The notes under the pieces: generated by a model
The model's input: the letters and a program-made list of their open reading frames with translations, nothing else
Database searches by the model: none
What the model was told of the DNA's origin: nothing
Translations under genes and position numbers: made by a program
Shown here: positions 1 through 8,585 of the stretch, in pieces
Layout of the letters: each line of letters begins with the position of its first letter
Position numbering within the stretch: the first letter of the stretch is position 1
Source: Streptomyces sp. MMG1533
Lineage (GTDB): Bacteria > Actinomycetota > Actinomycetes > Streptomycetales > Streptomycetaceae
Direction of reading: 5' to 3'
Assembly: GCF_001279775.1 (NCBI RefSeq)
Contig: NZ_LGDG01000229.1
Coordinates: 1 to 64,000, forward strand
DNA: 64,000 nt

Positions 1-55
1 ACAAGGGCTGACGCTCCCTCAAGCCACCTGTTTCTGCTATCTCGGAGCACCACCA

Positions 56-2083
56 GTGAGCACTCAACGCCGCCTTCGCATCCCCGGCATCGCCTACGGG
101 GGTGACTACAACCCCGAGCAGTGGCCCGAGGAGGTCTGGGCCGAGGACATGCGCCTCATGCGTGAGGCCGGCGTCACCATGGTCAGCGTCGGCATCTTCT
201 CCTGGGCGCTGCTCGAACCGTCCGAGGGCGTCCACGACTTCTCCCGCATGGACCGGATCCTCGACCTCCTCCACGAGAACGGCATCGCGGCCGACCTGGC
301 CACGCCGACCGCCGCCCCGCCCGCCTGGTTCTTCAAGGCCCACCCGGAGGCGCTGCCGGTCGACCGGGACGGGCGTCGGCTGTGGCCCGGCAGCCGCCAG
401 ACCTTCTGCCCGTCCAGCCCTGCCTACCGCCGAGCGGCACTGCGTATCGCGGAGGTCCTCGCCCACCGGTACGCCACCCATCCGGCCGTCGCCATGTGGC
501 ACGTCCACAACGAATACGGCTGCCACACCCCCGCCTGCTACTGCGACACCAGCGCCGCCGCCTTCCGCACCTGGCTGCGCGCGAAGTACGGCGACGACCT
601 CGACGCCCTCAACCACGCCTGGGGCACCACCTTCTGGAGCCAGTGGTACTACGCCTGGGACGAGATCATCCCGCCCCGCGCCACCGCGGCTCCTCCCAAT
701 CCCACCCATCAACTCGACTGGCGCCGGTTCTGCTCCGACGAACTGCTCTCGCTGTGCACCGCCGAACGCGAAGTACTGCTCCGGGCCGCCCCGGACATCC
801 CCGCGACCACCAACCTCATGGTCCTGCGAACCTTCGACGCACTCGACTACTGGCGCTGGGCACCCGAGTTGGACATCCTCTCCAACGACCACTACCTGAT
901 GTCCGACGACCCTGAGGCGGAGCTCGACATCGCCCTCAGCGGCGATCTCATGAGGTCTCTCGCGGGCGGCCCGTGGTTTCTGATGGAGCACTCGACCGGT
1001 GCCGTCAACTGGCAGCAGGTCAACCGCGCCAAGAGCCCGGGAGAAATGCGCCGCAACGCACTCGCGCACGTGGCGCACGGTGCCGACGGCATCGCCTTCT
1101 TCCAGTGGCGGGCGGCGAAGGCGGGAGCCGAGCAGTGGCACTCCGCGATGCTGCCGCACGCGGGAACCGACAGCGCCATCTGGCAGGACGTCGTCCGACT
1201 GGGCAAGGACCTGAAGGCCCTGACCGAGGTACGAGGCTCCACGGTCGCGGCGCAGGTGGCGATCGTATGGGACTGGGACGCCCGCTGGGCACTGGAACTG
1301 CCCTCCCAGCCCAGCGGCGAGCTGCGCTACCAGGACCTGGTGCGCGACTGGTACACGCCCCTGTGGCGAGCGGGCGTCGCCGTCGACTTCGTACGCCCTG
1401 ACGACCCCGCGCTCGACCGCTACAAGCTCGTCCTCGTCCCGTCGCTGTACCTGGTGACGGACGCGGCCGCGGACAACCTCACCGCCTTCACCGCAGGCGG
1501 GGGCACGCTGGCCGTCGGCTTCCACAGCGGCATGGTCGACGAGAACGGCCACATACGCCTCGGCGGCTACCCCGGCGCGTTCCGCGACCTCCTGGGCGTG
1601 GTCACCGACGAACTCTTCCCCTTGCTTCCGGGAGAGACAACAGGGCTGACCGGTGATGTGCCCCCGGGTGCCAGGGCCGACCTGTGGTCGGAACGGGTGC
1701 GGCTGGCCGGCGCGCTGGAAGTCGTCTCCTACGCCGACGGCCCGTTGACCGGCCTGCCTGCCGTCACTCGCCATGCGTATGGCAGCGGCACCGCCTGGTA
1801 TCTGGCGACCCACCCCGACCAGGAAACCCTGGCCACCCTGCTCCACCGCATCCGCCAGGACGCCGACGTCGCTCCCGAACACCAGGTGCCCGCCGGAGTC
1901 GAGGTCGTCCGGCGCCGCGGCACGGAGGCCGACTTCCTGTTCCTCATCGACCACACCGGGAAAGGAGCCGAAGCCCCCGCCGCGGGGGTGGAGCTCCTCA
2001 CCGGCACCCCGGTCTCCGGGACCGTCTTCGTCCCTCCCGGAGGTGTCGTCGTCGTCCGAGAACCGCACCTCATCACGTCCTGA
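56..2083 (+). CDS. GH42 family beta-galactosidase
   Basis: A 675-aa cytosolic glycoside hydrolase, predicted to cleave terminal beta-galactosides. The N-terminal half (about residues 10-385) is a GH42 TIM barrel opening with GGDYNPEQWPEEVW. The acid/base Glu is about E153 in HNEYG, and the likely nucleophile is about E311 in FLMEHSTG. The spacing suits the family, and the length matches full GH42 enzymes with the trimerisation and C-terminal beta domains. The start is a GTG with GGAG about 8 bases upstream. There is no signal peptide. Only 55 bases precede it, so an operon with upstream sugar-transport genes outside the window is possible. The natural substrate (lactose, arabinogalactan side chains or other galactosides) cannot be read from the sequence. 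Confidence 0.93.
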   Translation: MSTQRRLRIPGIAYGGDYNPEQWPEEVWAEDMRLMREAGVTMVSVGIFSWALLEPSEGVHDFSRMDRILDLLHENGIAADLATPTAAPPAWFFKAHPEALPVDRDGRRLWPGSRQTFCPSSPAYRRAALRIAEVLAHRYATHPAVAMWHVHNEYGCHTPACYCDTSAAAFRTWLRAKYGDDLDALNHAWGTTFWSQWYYAWDEIIPPRATAAPPNPTHQLDWRRFCSDELLSLCTAEREVLLRAAPDIPATTNLMVLRTFDALDYWRWAPELDILSNDHYLMSDDPEAELDIALSGDLMRSLAGGPWFLMEHSTGAVNWQQVNRAKSPGEMRRNALAHVAHGADGIAFFQWRAAKAGAEQWHSAMLPHAGTDSAIWQDVVRLGKDLKALTEVRGSTVAAQVAIVWDWDARWALELPSQPSGELRYQDLVRDWYTPLWRAGVAVDFVRPDDPALDRYKLVLVPSLYLVTDAAADNLTAFTAGGGTLAVGFHSGMVDENGHIRLGGYPGAFRDLLGVVTDELFPLLPGETTGLTGDVPPGARADLWSERVRLAGALEVVSYADGPLTGLPAVTRHAYGSGTAWYLATHPDQETLATLLHRIRQDADVAPEHQVPAGVEVVRRRGTEADFLFLIDHTGKGAEAPAAGVELLTGTPVSGTVFVPPGGVVVVREPHLITS

Positions 2084-2097
2084 CGCCGAGTAAGAAG

Positions 2098-2400
2098 CCA
2101 CTGTCAGCGTCCGGCCGACGTTGCCCGCAGCGGAGTTCGGCGATCCCTCCGGCCTGCCAGATCCTGGATGCATAAGTGACGTCCTCGTCGCCGAACGTCC
2201 CGGCCGAGCCCACGTCGATGAAGGCCGGGGGCGGACCGGACAGGTCGGCCGCGCGGGCCGGAGCAGAGTAGGGGGAGACGTCGTCGGTGCCGCGTGCCTC
2301 GCCCAGCAACGCGTTCCAACCGGTTTCGTTGGCGGTGCGGTCCCATACGCCCAGGCCGGTCATCTGAACCCGGCTCCGCCTCCGCGCTGACCCGCGAATC
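2098..2400 (-). pseudogene. Fragment of HSL-family alpha/beta hydrolase (acetyl esterase)
   Basis: On the minus strand this stretch encodes a recognisable C-terminal piece of an alpha/beta-hydrolase fold-3 esterase. SPYSAPARAADLSG, PPAFIDVGSAGTF and DEDVTYASRIWQAGG match the region carrying the catalytic Asp in this family. No nucleophile motif and no HGGG oxyanion motif are present, and the similarity breaks off before the catalytic His. It lies tail-to-tail with the beta-galactosidase. It is a decayed fragment, one of three esterase copies or pieces in the first 14 kb. Confidence 0.7.
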
Positions 2401-2554
2401 CGCGCATCGTCGTCGGTCAGCCCGGTGACGTCGGTGCGGTAGCCACGGCCCTGGGAGCACTCGCGCCGCTACCCTCTCGGCGACGGCTCCGGACGCACGC
2501 CGCACGGCGCTTCCCTGGACCCACCACGTGCGGTCGGGGGGTGGCGCCGCAACG

Positions 2555-3433
2555 TCACCGGACGTCGGCCGAGGGCGGAGGCTTCATGCTCCACCTGATC
2601 GCCCTGGTCAGGACATGGCCGGTGAGCGGTATCGCGGCGTCCTCGAGCACGGGAACGCGCGGAAACCCCAGCAGCCTTCGGGCCCACTCCGGGAGGGACG
2701 TCACCGCGTTGGCGGCGAGGAGGGCGTAGGCGGGCCGGGCGGCAAGCGGCAGCGGTGGCTGTAGCAGCAGGAAGCGCGCCGCCGCCCGGCACTCCGGGGT
2801 GGCACGGAGTTCCGGACGGTACGCGGCCAGGCGGGCTTCGAGCTCCGCCCGCGTCCGAGGCGGGTCGGGCACCCCGAGGGCCGTCGCCACCTTCGCCGTG
2901 TCCGCCACGTAGGCGTCGTAGTCGGCGGATGCGAAGGGCCGGGCCCCGAACCGCTCATGGGCACGCAGGAAACTGTCCGTCTCGGTGACATGCACCCACT
3001 CGAGCAGGTGCGGATCGGCGGCGTGGTAGTACTCGCCCTCCGCTGTCACCCCCCTGACCCGCTCATGGATCGCGCGGACCCGTTCGACGGCGCTGCGGGC
3101 GTCCTCGGCGGTTCCGAAGGTCGTCACGGCGAGGAACGTACTGGTGCGCTGCAACCGCCCCCAGGGGTCGCCGCGGTACCCGGAATGAGCGGCCACGGCG
3201 GCCATGGCCAGCGGGTGCAGGGATTGCAGCAGCAGGGCGCGCAGTCCGCCGATGAACATCGAGGCGTCGCCGTGCACGACGCGGATGGGCCGTTCGGCGC
3301 CGAACCACCGCGGCCCCGGGGTGTTGTGGATGCGAGCCCGGTTCGCGGGACCGTCCGGCCCCGCGACGCGGCTGAAGAGCGCCTTGCCGAGCCTGTCCCG
3401 CACGCCGGAAACCGTGAGGACGTCCATGTCCAT
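2555..3433 (-). CDS. Oxygenase MpaB family protein (DUF2236)
   Basis: A 292-aa protein of the MpaB/latex-clearing-protein-like family (DUF2236), haem-type oxygenases of mostly unknown substrate. Family signatures are VHGDASMFIGGLRALLLQSL, directly followed by HPLAMAAVAAHSGYRGDP, then a histidine-rich middle (YYHAADPHLLEWVHVTETDSF). I chose the ATG at 3433, which gives MDMDVLTV. The open frame extends to 3715, but the extra 94 residues are Pro/Arg-rich and look non-coding. A second ATG two codons in is equally possible. It stands alone, with no partner gene in the same orientation. Substrate unknown. Confidence 0.8.
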   Translation of the reverse strand: MDMDVLTVSGVRDRLGKALFSRVAGPDGPANRARIHNTPGPRWFGAERPIRVVHGDASMFIGGLRALLLQSLHPLAMAAVAAHSGYRGDPWGRLQRTSTFLAVTTFGTAEDARSAVERVRAIHERVRGVTAEGEYYHAADPHLLEWVHVTETDSFLRAHERFGARPFASADYDAYVADTAKVATALGVPDPPRTRAELEARLAAYRPELRATPECRAAARFLLLQPPLPLAARPAYALLAANAVTSLPEWARRLLGFPRVPVLEDAAIPLTGHVLTRAIRWSMKPPPSADVR

Positions 3434-3874
3434 GGTCCCATTCTGCGCCCCTGCACAGTCCGGCGGACACCGCCCCGGCCTCGAGCCGTCCGTTCCACGT
3501 TCTCGCCGTACCCGGGGCACCGGCCGCCCTGGCACGAGCGGCCCGCCGGCGCTGGACCGCGCCGTGGCACGAGCCGGTCGATGTCGCCGTCGGCCAGTGT
3601 CTTCAGGGCCTCGGGAGCGAGGCGGAGGAGGGCACGACACACGACACAGCCGGGGGCTGCCGATGCTGCGGACGTCCGCCGGATGCCGGAGTGCCTCGTG
3701 TGAGCGGGCGGGCAACGTGGGATCGATCCTGCATGCCCATCATGGTCACACGTGCATCAGGAAGCATCGGCTCCGCTGTACGACGCCCGCGTCCGGAGGG
3801 TCCTCGCGACCTCCTCGGCCCGGCCCGGCGGCTGCCCCACGGCCCCGGCAGCCGTGGCGTCGACCGGCGCTCGG
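3434..3874. other. About 440 bases without a convincing gene
   Basis: Several open frames cross this stretch, but their translations are Arg/Pro-rich and lack family features. The divergent promoters for the MpaB-like gene and the prenyltransferase operon should lie here. I see no strong hairpin or consensus promoter. Confidence 0.5.
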
Positions 3875-3965
3875 TCGGCCTGAGCGCCAAGTCCCGTACG
3901 GCGTGCCCGCCAAGGCGCTCGGCCTGCTGCCGGTCCTGCCGGCGGACCGAGGGCTGACCACCCTG

Positions 3966-4160
3966 ATGGTCCACACCCGAGAGATCGCCGAGGTGATCGC
4001 CGAAGCGCCCGCCGCCGTGCGCCACCAGCGCGCGGGCGGTCCGTTCGATCCGGCCGCCGAGACCTCCGTGCCCGCGGCGGTGCTGCGCCCGCACACGGTG
4101 TTCGGCGCGCTCGGCTCCACGATCCGTCACCGGCCGGTCGAGGTGCGGCTGTGCCCGTGA
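3966..4160 (+). CDS. Short unrecognised ORF coupled to the prenyltransferase gene
   Basis: A 64-aa reading frame (MVHTREIAEVIAEAP... to ...RHRPVEVRLCP) with good actinomycete codon bias. It runs 10 bases into the UbiA gene. Coding-like sequence continues upstream in the same frame to about 3875 (VPYGVPAKALGLLPVLPADR) without an obvious start. It may therefore be the 3' end of a larger, truncated gene rather than a true small protein. I do not recognise the family. Its overlap with the next start suggests it was once the first gene of the prenyltransferase-polyketide operon. Confidence 0.4.
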   Translation: MVHTREIAEVIAEAPAAVRHQRAGGPFDPAAETSVPAAVLRPHTVFGALGSTIRHRPVEVRLCP

Positions 4161-4993
4161 CCACCCGCGCGGTCCCAGCCCGCCCCGGACCGCCGCCCGT
4201 TCCCGCGCTGCTAGCCGCCGCCCACGGCGGGCCGGCCCTTGCGGTCACCGCCGTCGCGGGCCTGCTCGCGCTCCGCGCCGACCTGCGTCCGCTCGACGCC
4301 CTCGCCGTCACCGCGGCGGTGTTCACCGGCCAGCTCACCGTCGGCTGGGGCAACGACCTGCTGGACCTCCGTCGCGACCGCGCCGTCGGTCGCACCGACA
4401 AGCCGTTGGCCGTCGGAACCCTCCCGGTCGGCCGGGTGGTGGGAGCCCTGGTCGTGGCCGCCCTCGCCTGCCTCGTGCTGTCCGCGCTCGCCGACTGGCG
4501 CAGCGCGCTGGTCAACGCCACCCTTGCCACCGGTGCGGGCCACGCCTACAACCTCGGGCTGAAGGCCACCGCGTGGTCCTGGGCGCCGTACGCCTGCGCC
4601 TTCGGAACGCTGCCCTCGGTCGTCACACTCGCCGACCCCGCCCAGGGCTGGGCGCCGCTGTGGATGACCGGCGCCGGCGCCGCGCTCGGTGTCGGGGCGC
4701 ACCTGCTCAACACGCTGCCCGACCTCGCCGACGACGAACGGACCGGCGTCCGCGGCCTCCCGCACCGGATCGGCGAGCGTCGCTCGCGCGCCCTTGCCGC
4801 CGTGCTGCTGCCCGCCGCCTCACTGCTCGCCGTGCTCGGCCCCGCAGGAACGCCCCCGGCGTGGGCATGGGCGGTCCTCGCACTGGTGGTCGTCCTCGCA
4901 CTGCTCACGCTGGCCGCCCGCGGTCGTACTCCCTTCCGGGCCGCGGTGGCCATCGCCCTGGTCGACGTCGTGCTGCTCGTGGCGGCCGGCTGA
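4151..4993 (+). CDS. UbiA-family prenyltransferase
   Basis: A 280-aa polytopic membrane protein of the UbiA superfamily, which transfers isoprenyl chains from a polyprenyl diphosphate to an acceptor. Both Asp-rich motifs are visible: NDLLDLRRD at about residues 68-76, followed by GRTDKP, and DLADDERTG at about 191-199 after HLLNTLP. Hydrophobic helices alternate through the whole length. The GTG start overlaps the upstream frame, and the stop overlaps the next start as ATGA. Gene order (UbiA, reductase remnant, type III PKS, methyltransferase, hydroxylase) suggests a prenylated polyketide or phenolic lipid. The acceptor is inferred, not shown. Confidence 0.85.
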   Translation: MPVTTRAVPARPGPPPVPALLAAAHGGPALAVTAVAGLLALRADLRPLDALAVTAAVFTGQLTVGWGNDLLDLRRDRAVGRTDKPLAVGTLPVGRVVGALVVAALACLVLSALADWRSALVNATLATGAGHAYNLGLKATAWSWAPYACAFGTLPSVVTLADPAQGWAPLWMTGAGAALGVGAHLLNTLPDLADDERTGVRGLPHRIGERRSRALAAVLLPAASLLAVLGPAGTPPAWAWAVLALVVVLALLTLAARGRTPFRAAVAIALVDVVLLVAAG

Positions 4994-5583
4994 TGGCGCC
5001 CTCGCCCCACCACTTCGACCTCGCGGTGGCCGGCCTGCGCGAGAAGCGTCCATCACCGACAGGTGCCCAGCCGCTCCGGCGCCAAGAGACGCTCCTGCCC
5101 GGCGCGGGCGAGGACGGGCAGCACCGGGGCGGGCGCCGTCTGCCGCTCTCGACGGCACGCCGGCGCCCTCCGACGGGCCGCCTGCCGCTCGCGGGCGACG
5201 CTGCCGACCCGGTGAACTCGCTGACTCGCGAGGGCATCCACCCCACCGTGGTTTTCAGCATCGCACCCGGCCGGGCCGCGACGGAGGCACGGTGCGACGT
5301 GCGGCCCGAGCGTGCCGGGGAGCGGTGTGCCCGAGCCACCCGCCGGATCCTGCTCCCCCGGCTACGCCATACCGCTCCCGCCGCCCGCCTCGCCCGCCTC
5401 GCCCGCAACACGCGGCTTCCCGGGGGCGGGCTGCACGCCTCGGCCGCCGACCAGCATGCTTTTGATGGCCTCGTCGAGCTCGGCCTCGCCCGGGGCCGGC
5501 TCAGCCCGACCGTCGCGCTCGGCCTTCGTCGGGCGCTCGGCGCGCCCACTCGCGCGACCAGCCGACCACAGGAGCCAGCATGA
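4993..5583 (+). pseudogene. Internally deleted geranylgeranyl-reductase-like flavoprotein
   Basis: A 196-aa frame whose two ends resemble the FAD-dependent geranylgeranyl reductase family, normally about 400 aa. The start MAPSPHHFDLAVAG jumps straight to a REKRPSP segment with no GxGxxG dinucleotide motif. Later, LAGDAADPVNSLTREGIHP corresponds to the family's GDAAGLVNPLTGEGI segment, followed by an Arg-rich helical tail (LARLARNTRLPGGGLHASAA, then DGLVELGLARGRLSP). The FAD-binding and substrate regions between are replaced by low-complexity sequence. Both ATGA overlaps, with UbiA upstream and the PKS downstream, are intact, so it can still pass ribosomes along the operon. It is probably non-functional as a reductase. 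Confidence 0.65.
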
Positions 5584-6668
5584 CCATGCGCGTCCTCAGC
5601 GTCCGCGGCGCCCTGCCCGAACACCGCCACCGCCAGGAGGAGATCACCGAGTCCTTCACGGCCACGATGGTCGAGGACGCGGTCAACCCCGGCGTCGTGG
5701 AACGGTTCCACCGCAACGTGTGCGTCGAGACCCGGCATACCGTGCTCCCGCTGGAGGAGTACGCCCGTCTCGATGATTTCGGCCAGTCGAACGACGTCTT
5801 CATCCGGGCCGGCGTCGAGCTCGGCGCCCGCGCGGTCGTCGACGCGCTCAAGAGCGTCGGCCTCACACCGGCCGACGTCGACTACATCGTGTCGTGCACC
5901 GTGACCGGACTGGCCGTCCCCTCGCTCGAGGCCCGCGTCGCAGCGGAGATCGGGCTGCGTCCCGACGTGGTGCGTCTGCCCCTCGTCGGCCTCGGCTGCG
6001 TGGCGGGCGTGGCCGGTATCGCCCGCCTGCACGATCTGCTGCGCGGCCGCCCGGACGGGGTCGCGGTGCTGATGTCGGTCGAGCTGTGCTCTCTCACGCT
6101 GCAGCGCGACGACACCTCGGTCGCCAACCTCGTGGCCAGCGGCCTGTTCGGGGACGGCGCCGCGGCGGTGGTCGCCGTCGGGTCCGAGCACGCGCTCGCG
6201 CAGTCCGACGACCCGGCTCGTCCCGAGGTCCTCGCGTCGCGCAGCCGTCTCTACCCCGACTCGGAGCGCATGATGGGCTGGGACGTCGGCTCCGGCGGGC
6301 TGCGGATCGTGCTCGACCCCTCGGTCCCCGACCTGGTGCGCCGTCACATCGGCGACGACGTCCGCGGCTTCCTCACCGACCACCGGCTGACCCGCGACGA
6401 CCTCGGCTGGTACGTGGCGCACCCCGGCGGCCCCAAGGTCCTCGAAGCGCTGCAGGAGGCCCTCGAGGTCGAGCGGGACGCCCTGGGCGTGACCTGGGAC
6501 TCGCTGCGCCGGATCGGCAACCTGTCGTCCTCCTCGGTGCTGCACGTCATGGCGGACACCCTCGCCGACCGTCCGCCCCCGCCCGGCTCCTACGGACTCA
6601 TGCTCGCCATGGGGCCGGGCTTCTGTTCCGAGTTCGTGCTCCTGCGCGCTCCGGGCGGTGAGCGGTGA
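5580..6668 (+). CDS. srsA: Type III polyketide synthase (SrsA-like alkylresorcinol/alkylpyrone synthase)
   Basis: A 362-aa chalcone-synthase-fold enzyme that extends an acyl-CoA starter with malonyl units and cyclises the product. The catalytic triad is visible: Cys about 140 in LGCVAGVAG, His about 281 in VAHPGG and Asn about 314 in GNLSSSS. The C-terminal loop MGPGFCSE is present. The ATG overlaps the upstream stop (ATGA), and the GTG of the next gene overlaps its own stop (GTGA). The following methyltransferase and flavoprotein hydroxylase reproduce the srsABC order known from Streptomyces griseus, where the products are methylated alkylresorcinols and quinones. The starter chain length is unknown. 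The symbol rests on resemblance and gene order only. Confidence 0.88.
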   Translation: MTMRVLSVRGALPEHRHRQEEITESFTATMVEDAVNPGVVERFHRNVCVETRHTVLPLEEYARLDDFGQSNDVFIRAGVELGARAVVDALKSVGLTPADVDYIVSCTVTGLAVPSLEARVAAEIGLRPDVVRLPLVGLGCVAGVAGIARLHDLLRGRPDGVAVLMSVELCSLTLQRDDTSVANLVASGLFGDGAAAVVAVGSEHALAQSDDPARPEVLASRSRLYPDSERMMGWDVGSGGLRIVLDPSVPDLVRRHIGDDVRGFLTDHRLTRDDLGWYVAHPGGPKVLEALQEALEVERDALGVTWDSLRRIGNLSSSSVLHVMADTLADRPPPPGSYGLMLAMGPGFCSEFVLLRAPGGER

Positions 6669-7183
6669 GCAGCGAGGTCCTGTTCACCGTCCTGGTCGTG
6701 GCCGTCGGCCTGGAGCGGCTCGCCGAACTGGTCGTGTCGCACCGCAACGCCGCCTTCAGCCTCGCGCGGGGCGGCGTGGAGTGCGGGCGGGGGCACTACC
6801 CGGTCATGGTGGTCCTGCACACGGGCCTGCTCGTCGGCGCGCTCGTGGAGGTGTGGATGCGCCGACCGGACGCGGTGGCGGTCCTCGCCTGGGCCATGCT
6901 CGCCTTCGTCGCGGCCTCGCAGGCGCTGCGGTGGTGGTGCATCGCCACGTTGGGACGGCAGTGGAACACCCGGGTGATCGTCGTGCCGGGTGCCGCGCGC
7001 GTGACGGGCGGCCCCTACCGCTGGATCCCGCACCCCAACTACGTCGCCGTCGTCGTCGAGGGGCTCGCGCTCCCCCTGGTGCACTCGGCCTGGGTCACGG
7101 CGGTCGTCTTCACCGCGCTGAACGGGTTCCTGCTCGCGACCCGCATCCGCACCGAGGACACCGCCCTGGCACGACTGGCCTGA
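6665..7183 (+). CDS. srsB: ICMT-family membrane methyltransferase (SrsB-like)
   Basis: A 172-aa integral membrane protein of the isoprenylcysteine carboxyl methyltransferase family. It has four to five hydrophobic segments and the family's C-terminal motif GGPYRWIPHPNY followed by a hydrophobic stretch. In srs-type clusters this protein O-methylates the phenolic product of the type III PKS using S-adenosylmethionine. The GTG start overlaps the PKS stop by four bases, so translation is coupled. The role is inferred from gene order and family. Confidence 0.82.
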   Translation: MSSEVLFTVLVVAVGLERLAELVVSHRNAAFSLARGGVECGRGHYPVMVVLHTGLLVGALVEVWMRRPDAVAVLAWAMLAFVAASQALRWWCIATLGRQWNTRVIVVPGAARVTGGPYRWIPHPNYVAVVVEGLALPLVHSAWVTAVVFTALNGFLLATRIRTEDTALARLA

Positions 7184-7194
7184 AGGAGGCGCAC

Positions 7195-8250
7195 ATGGAC
7201 CTGCTCGTCGTCGGCGGGGGCCCCGCAGGCCTGGCTACGGCCCTGCACGCGGCCCGGGCGGGGCTCGACGTCGCCGTGTGGGAGCAGCGCGCCGGTACCG
7301 TCGACAAGGCGTGCGGCGAGGGACTGATGCCGGGTGCCGTCACCGCCTTGGCAGCGCTCGGCGTGCACCCGCCGGGGCGCGACCTGCGCGGCATCGTCTA
7401 CGTCGCCGGACCGCGCCGGGTGGATGCCGACTTCGCAGCGGGCCCGGGCCGCGGGGTGCGTCGTACGACGCTGCACGCGGCGCTGCGCGAGGCGGTGCTG
7501 GCCGCGGGCGTACGGATCGAGCAGCGCACCGCGCGCCGGGTCGAGCAGGACGGGAACGGTGTGTCGGTCGACGGCACCCGTGCCGGCCATCTCGTCGCGG
7601 CCGACGGCCTGCACTCGCCGATCCGCCGGGCCCTGGGGCTCGGCCGGCCACGCCGGGCCCGCCCGCGACACGGGCTGCGGCGCCACTACGTGCTCGCCCC
7701 CTGGAGCGACCACGTCGAGGTGCACTGGGCCCGATGCGCGGAGGCCTACGTGACCCCGGTGGCCGACCACCTCGTGGGTGTCGCGGTGCTCACCACCGCC
7801 CGCGGATCATTCGACGACCACCTGGCCGCCTTCCCCGAGCTGCGGGAGCGGCTGGCCGGAGCCGAGCCCGCCGGACCGGTGCGCGGGGCGGGCCCGCTCC
7901 GCCAGGACACCAGCGCGCGCACCGCGGGTCGAGTGCTGCTCGTGGGCGATGCCGCCGGCTACGTCGACGCGCTGACCGGTGAGGGCATCGCCCTGGCGCT
8001 CGCGCAGGCGCCGGCGGCCGTCCGGGCCGTCACCAGCGGTGACCTGGCAGGCTACGAGCGGGAGTGGCGCCGGCTCACACGGCGCTACCGCTGGCTGACC
8101 CACGCGCTGCTCGGCGCGACGCGGGCGCCCCCGGCTCGCGCGGCGCTGGTGCCTCTGGCACTGCGGCTGCCGTGGTTGTTCTCCGCGACCGTCGACGCAC
8201 TGGCCCGCCCGGCCGGGCAGCACGCGCAGGCGAGCCGCCGGAGTGGGTAG
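7195..8250 (+). CDS. srsC: FAD-dependent aromatic hydroxylase / reductase-like flavoprotein (SrsC-like)
   Basis: A 351-aa flavoprotein. The N-terminus is a Rossmann FAD site (LVVGGGPAGLATA), followed by the GGR/hydroxylase-type KACGEGLMP segment and the C-terminal FAD motif GDAAGYVDALTGEGIA. In srs-type operons the equivalent enzyme hydroxylates the (methylated) alkylresorcinol, leading to a quinone. The KACGEGL segment also occurs in geranylgeranyl reductases, so a reductase role is an alternative, especially beside a UbiA gene and a dead reductase. The ATG at 7195 has a strong GAAGGAGG site ending 4 bases upstream. Confidence 0.82.
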   Translation: MDLLVVGGGPAGLATALHAARAGLDVAVWEQRAGTVDKACGEGLMPGAVTALAALGVHPPGRDLRGIVYVAGPRRVDADFAAGPGRGVRRTTLHAALREAVLAAGVRIEQRTARRVEQDGNGVSVDGTRAGHLVAADGLHSPIRRALGLGRPRRARPRHGLRRHYVLAPWSDHVEVHWARCAEAYVTPVADHLVGVAVLTTARGSFDDHLAAFPELRERLAGAEPAGPVRGAGPLRQDTSARTAGRVLLVGDAAGYVDALTGEGIALALAQAPAAVRAVTSGDLAGYEREWRRLTRRYRWLTHALLGATRAPPARAALVPLALRLPWLFSATVDALARPAGQHAQASRRSG

Positions 8251-8585
8251 GTGGGTAGTCGGCTGGGTGGTCGGCGGCCGCCATGACCGCTCGTGGAGGA
8301 AGGCGTCGGGCTCACCGCGCTCCTGGCGTCCGAATTCGGTTCCGTGCCGGATCAAGGGCGCCGTACGACCGGTGTCGGCCGCGGCCCGACCACGCGTGGG
8401 TTCTCGCAGACTTGGATCCGGGTGCCAGGCAGCGCCAGGTCTGCGGTCCACACCGCCGTGCGCTGTGAGGTCAGCGCCGGTGCGCTCCTGGGCAAGGCGT
8501 GTCGGCTTCGCGGATCTAGCGTGCTGAACGAAGAATCTGCGGTGAAAGAACCCGCGGTTCACGCACGACACTTCAGGAGAGTCAC
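8251..8585. other. 335-base intergenic region with a small inverted repeat
   Basis: No gene is evident. Just upstream of the esterase lies GAACC-CGC-GGTTC at 8548-8560, a perfect 5-bp-arm dyad. It sits where an operator would overlap the promoter, about 25 bases before the start codon, and is a candidate regulator site only. No convincing terminator follows the flavoprotein gene. Confidence 0.35.

Noticed and set aside
3433..3715. 94-residue N-terminal extension of the MpaB-like protein
   Set aside because: The extension is Arg/Pro/Cys-rich without conserved features, and the family match begins after MDMDVLTV.
4573..4992. Upstream in-frame extension of the collapsed reductase frame through the UbiA gene
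   Set aside because: It lies inside the prenyltransferase in another frame and has no reductase similarity; the ATGA overlap at 4993 fixes the start.
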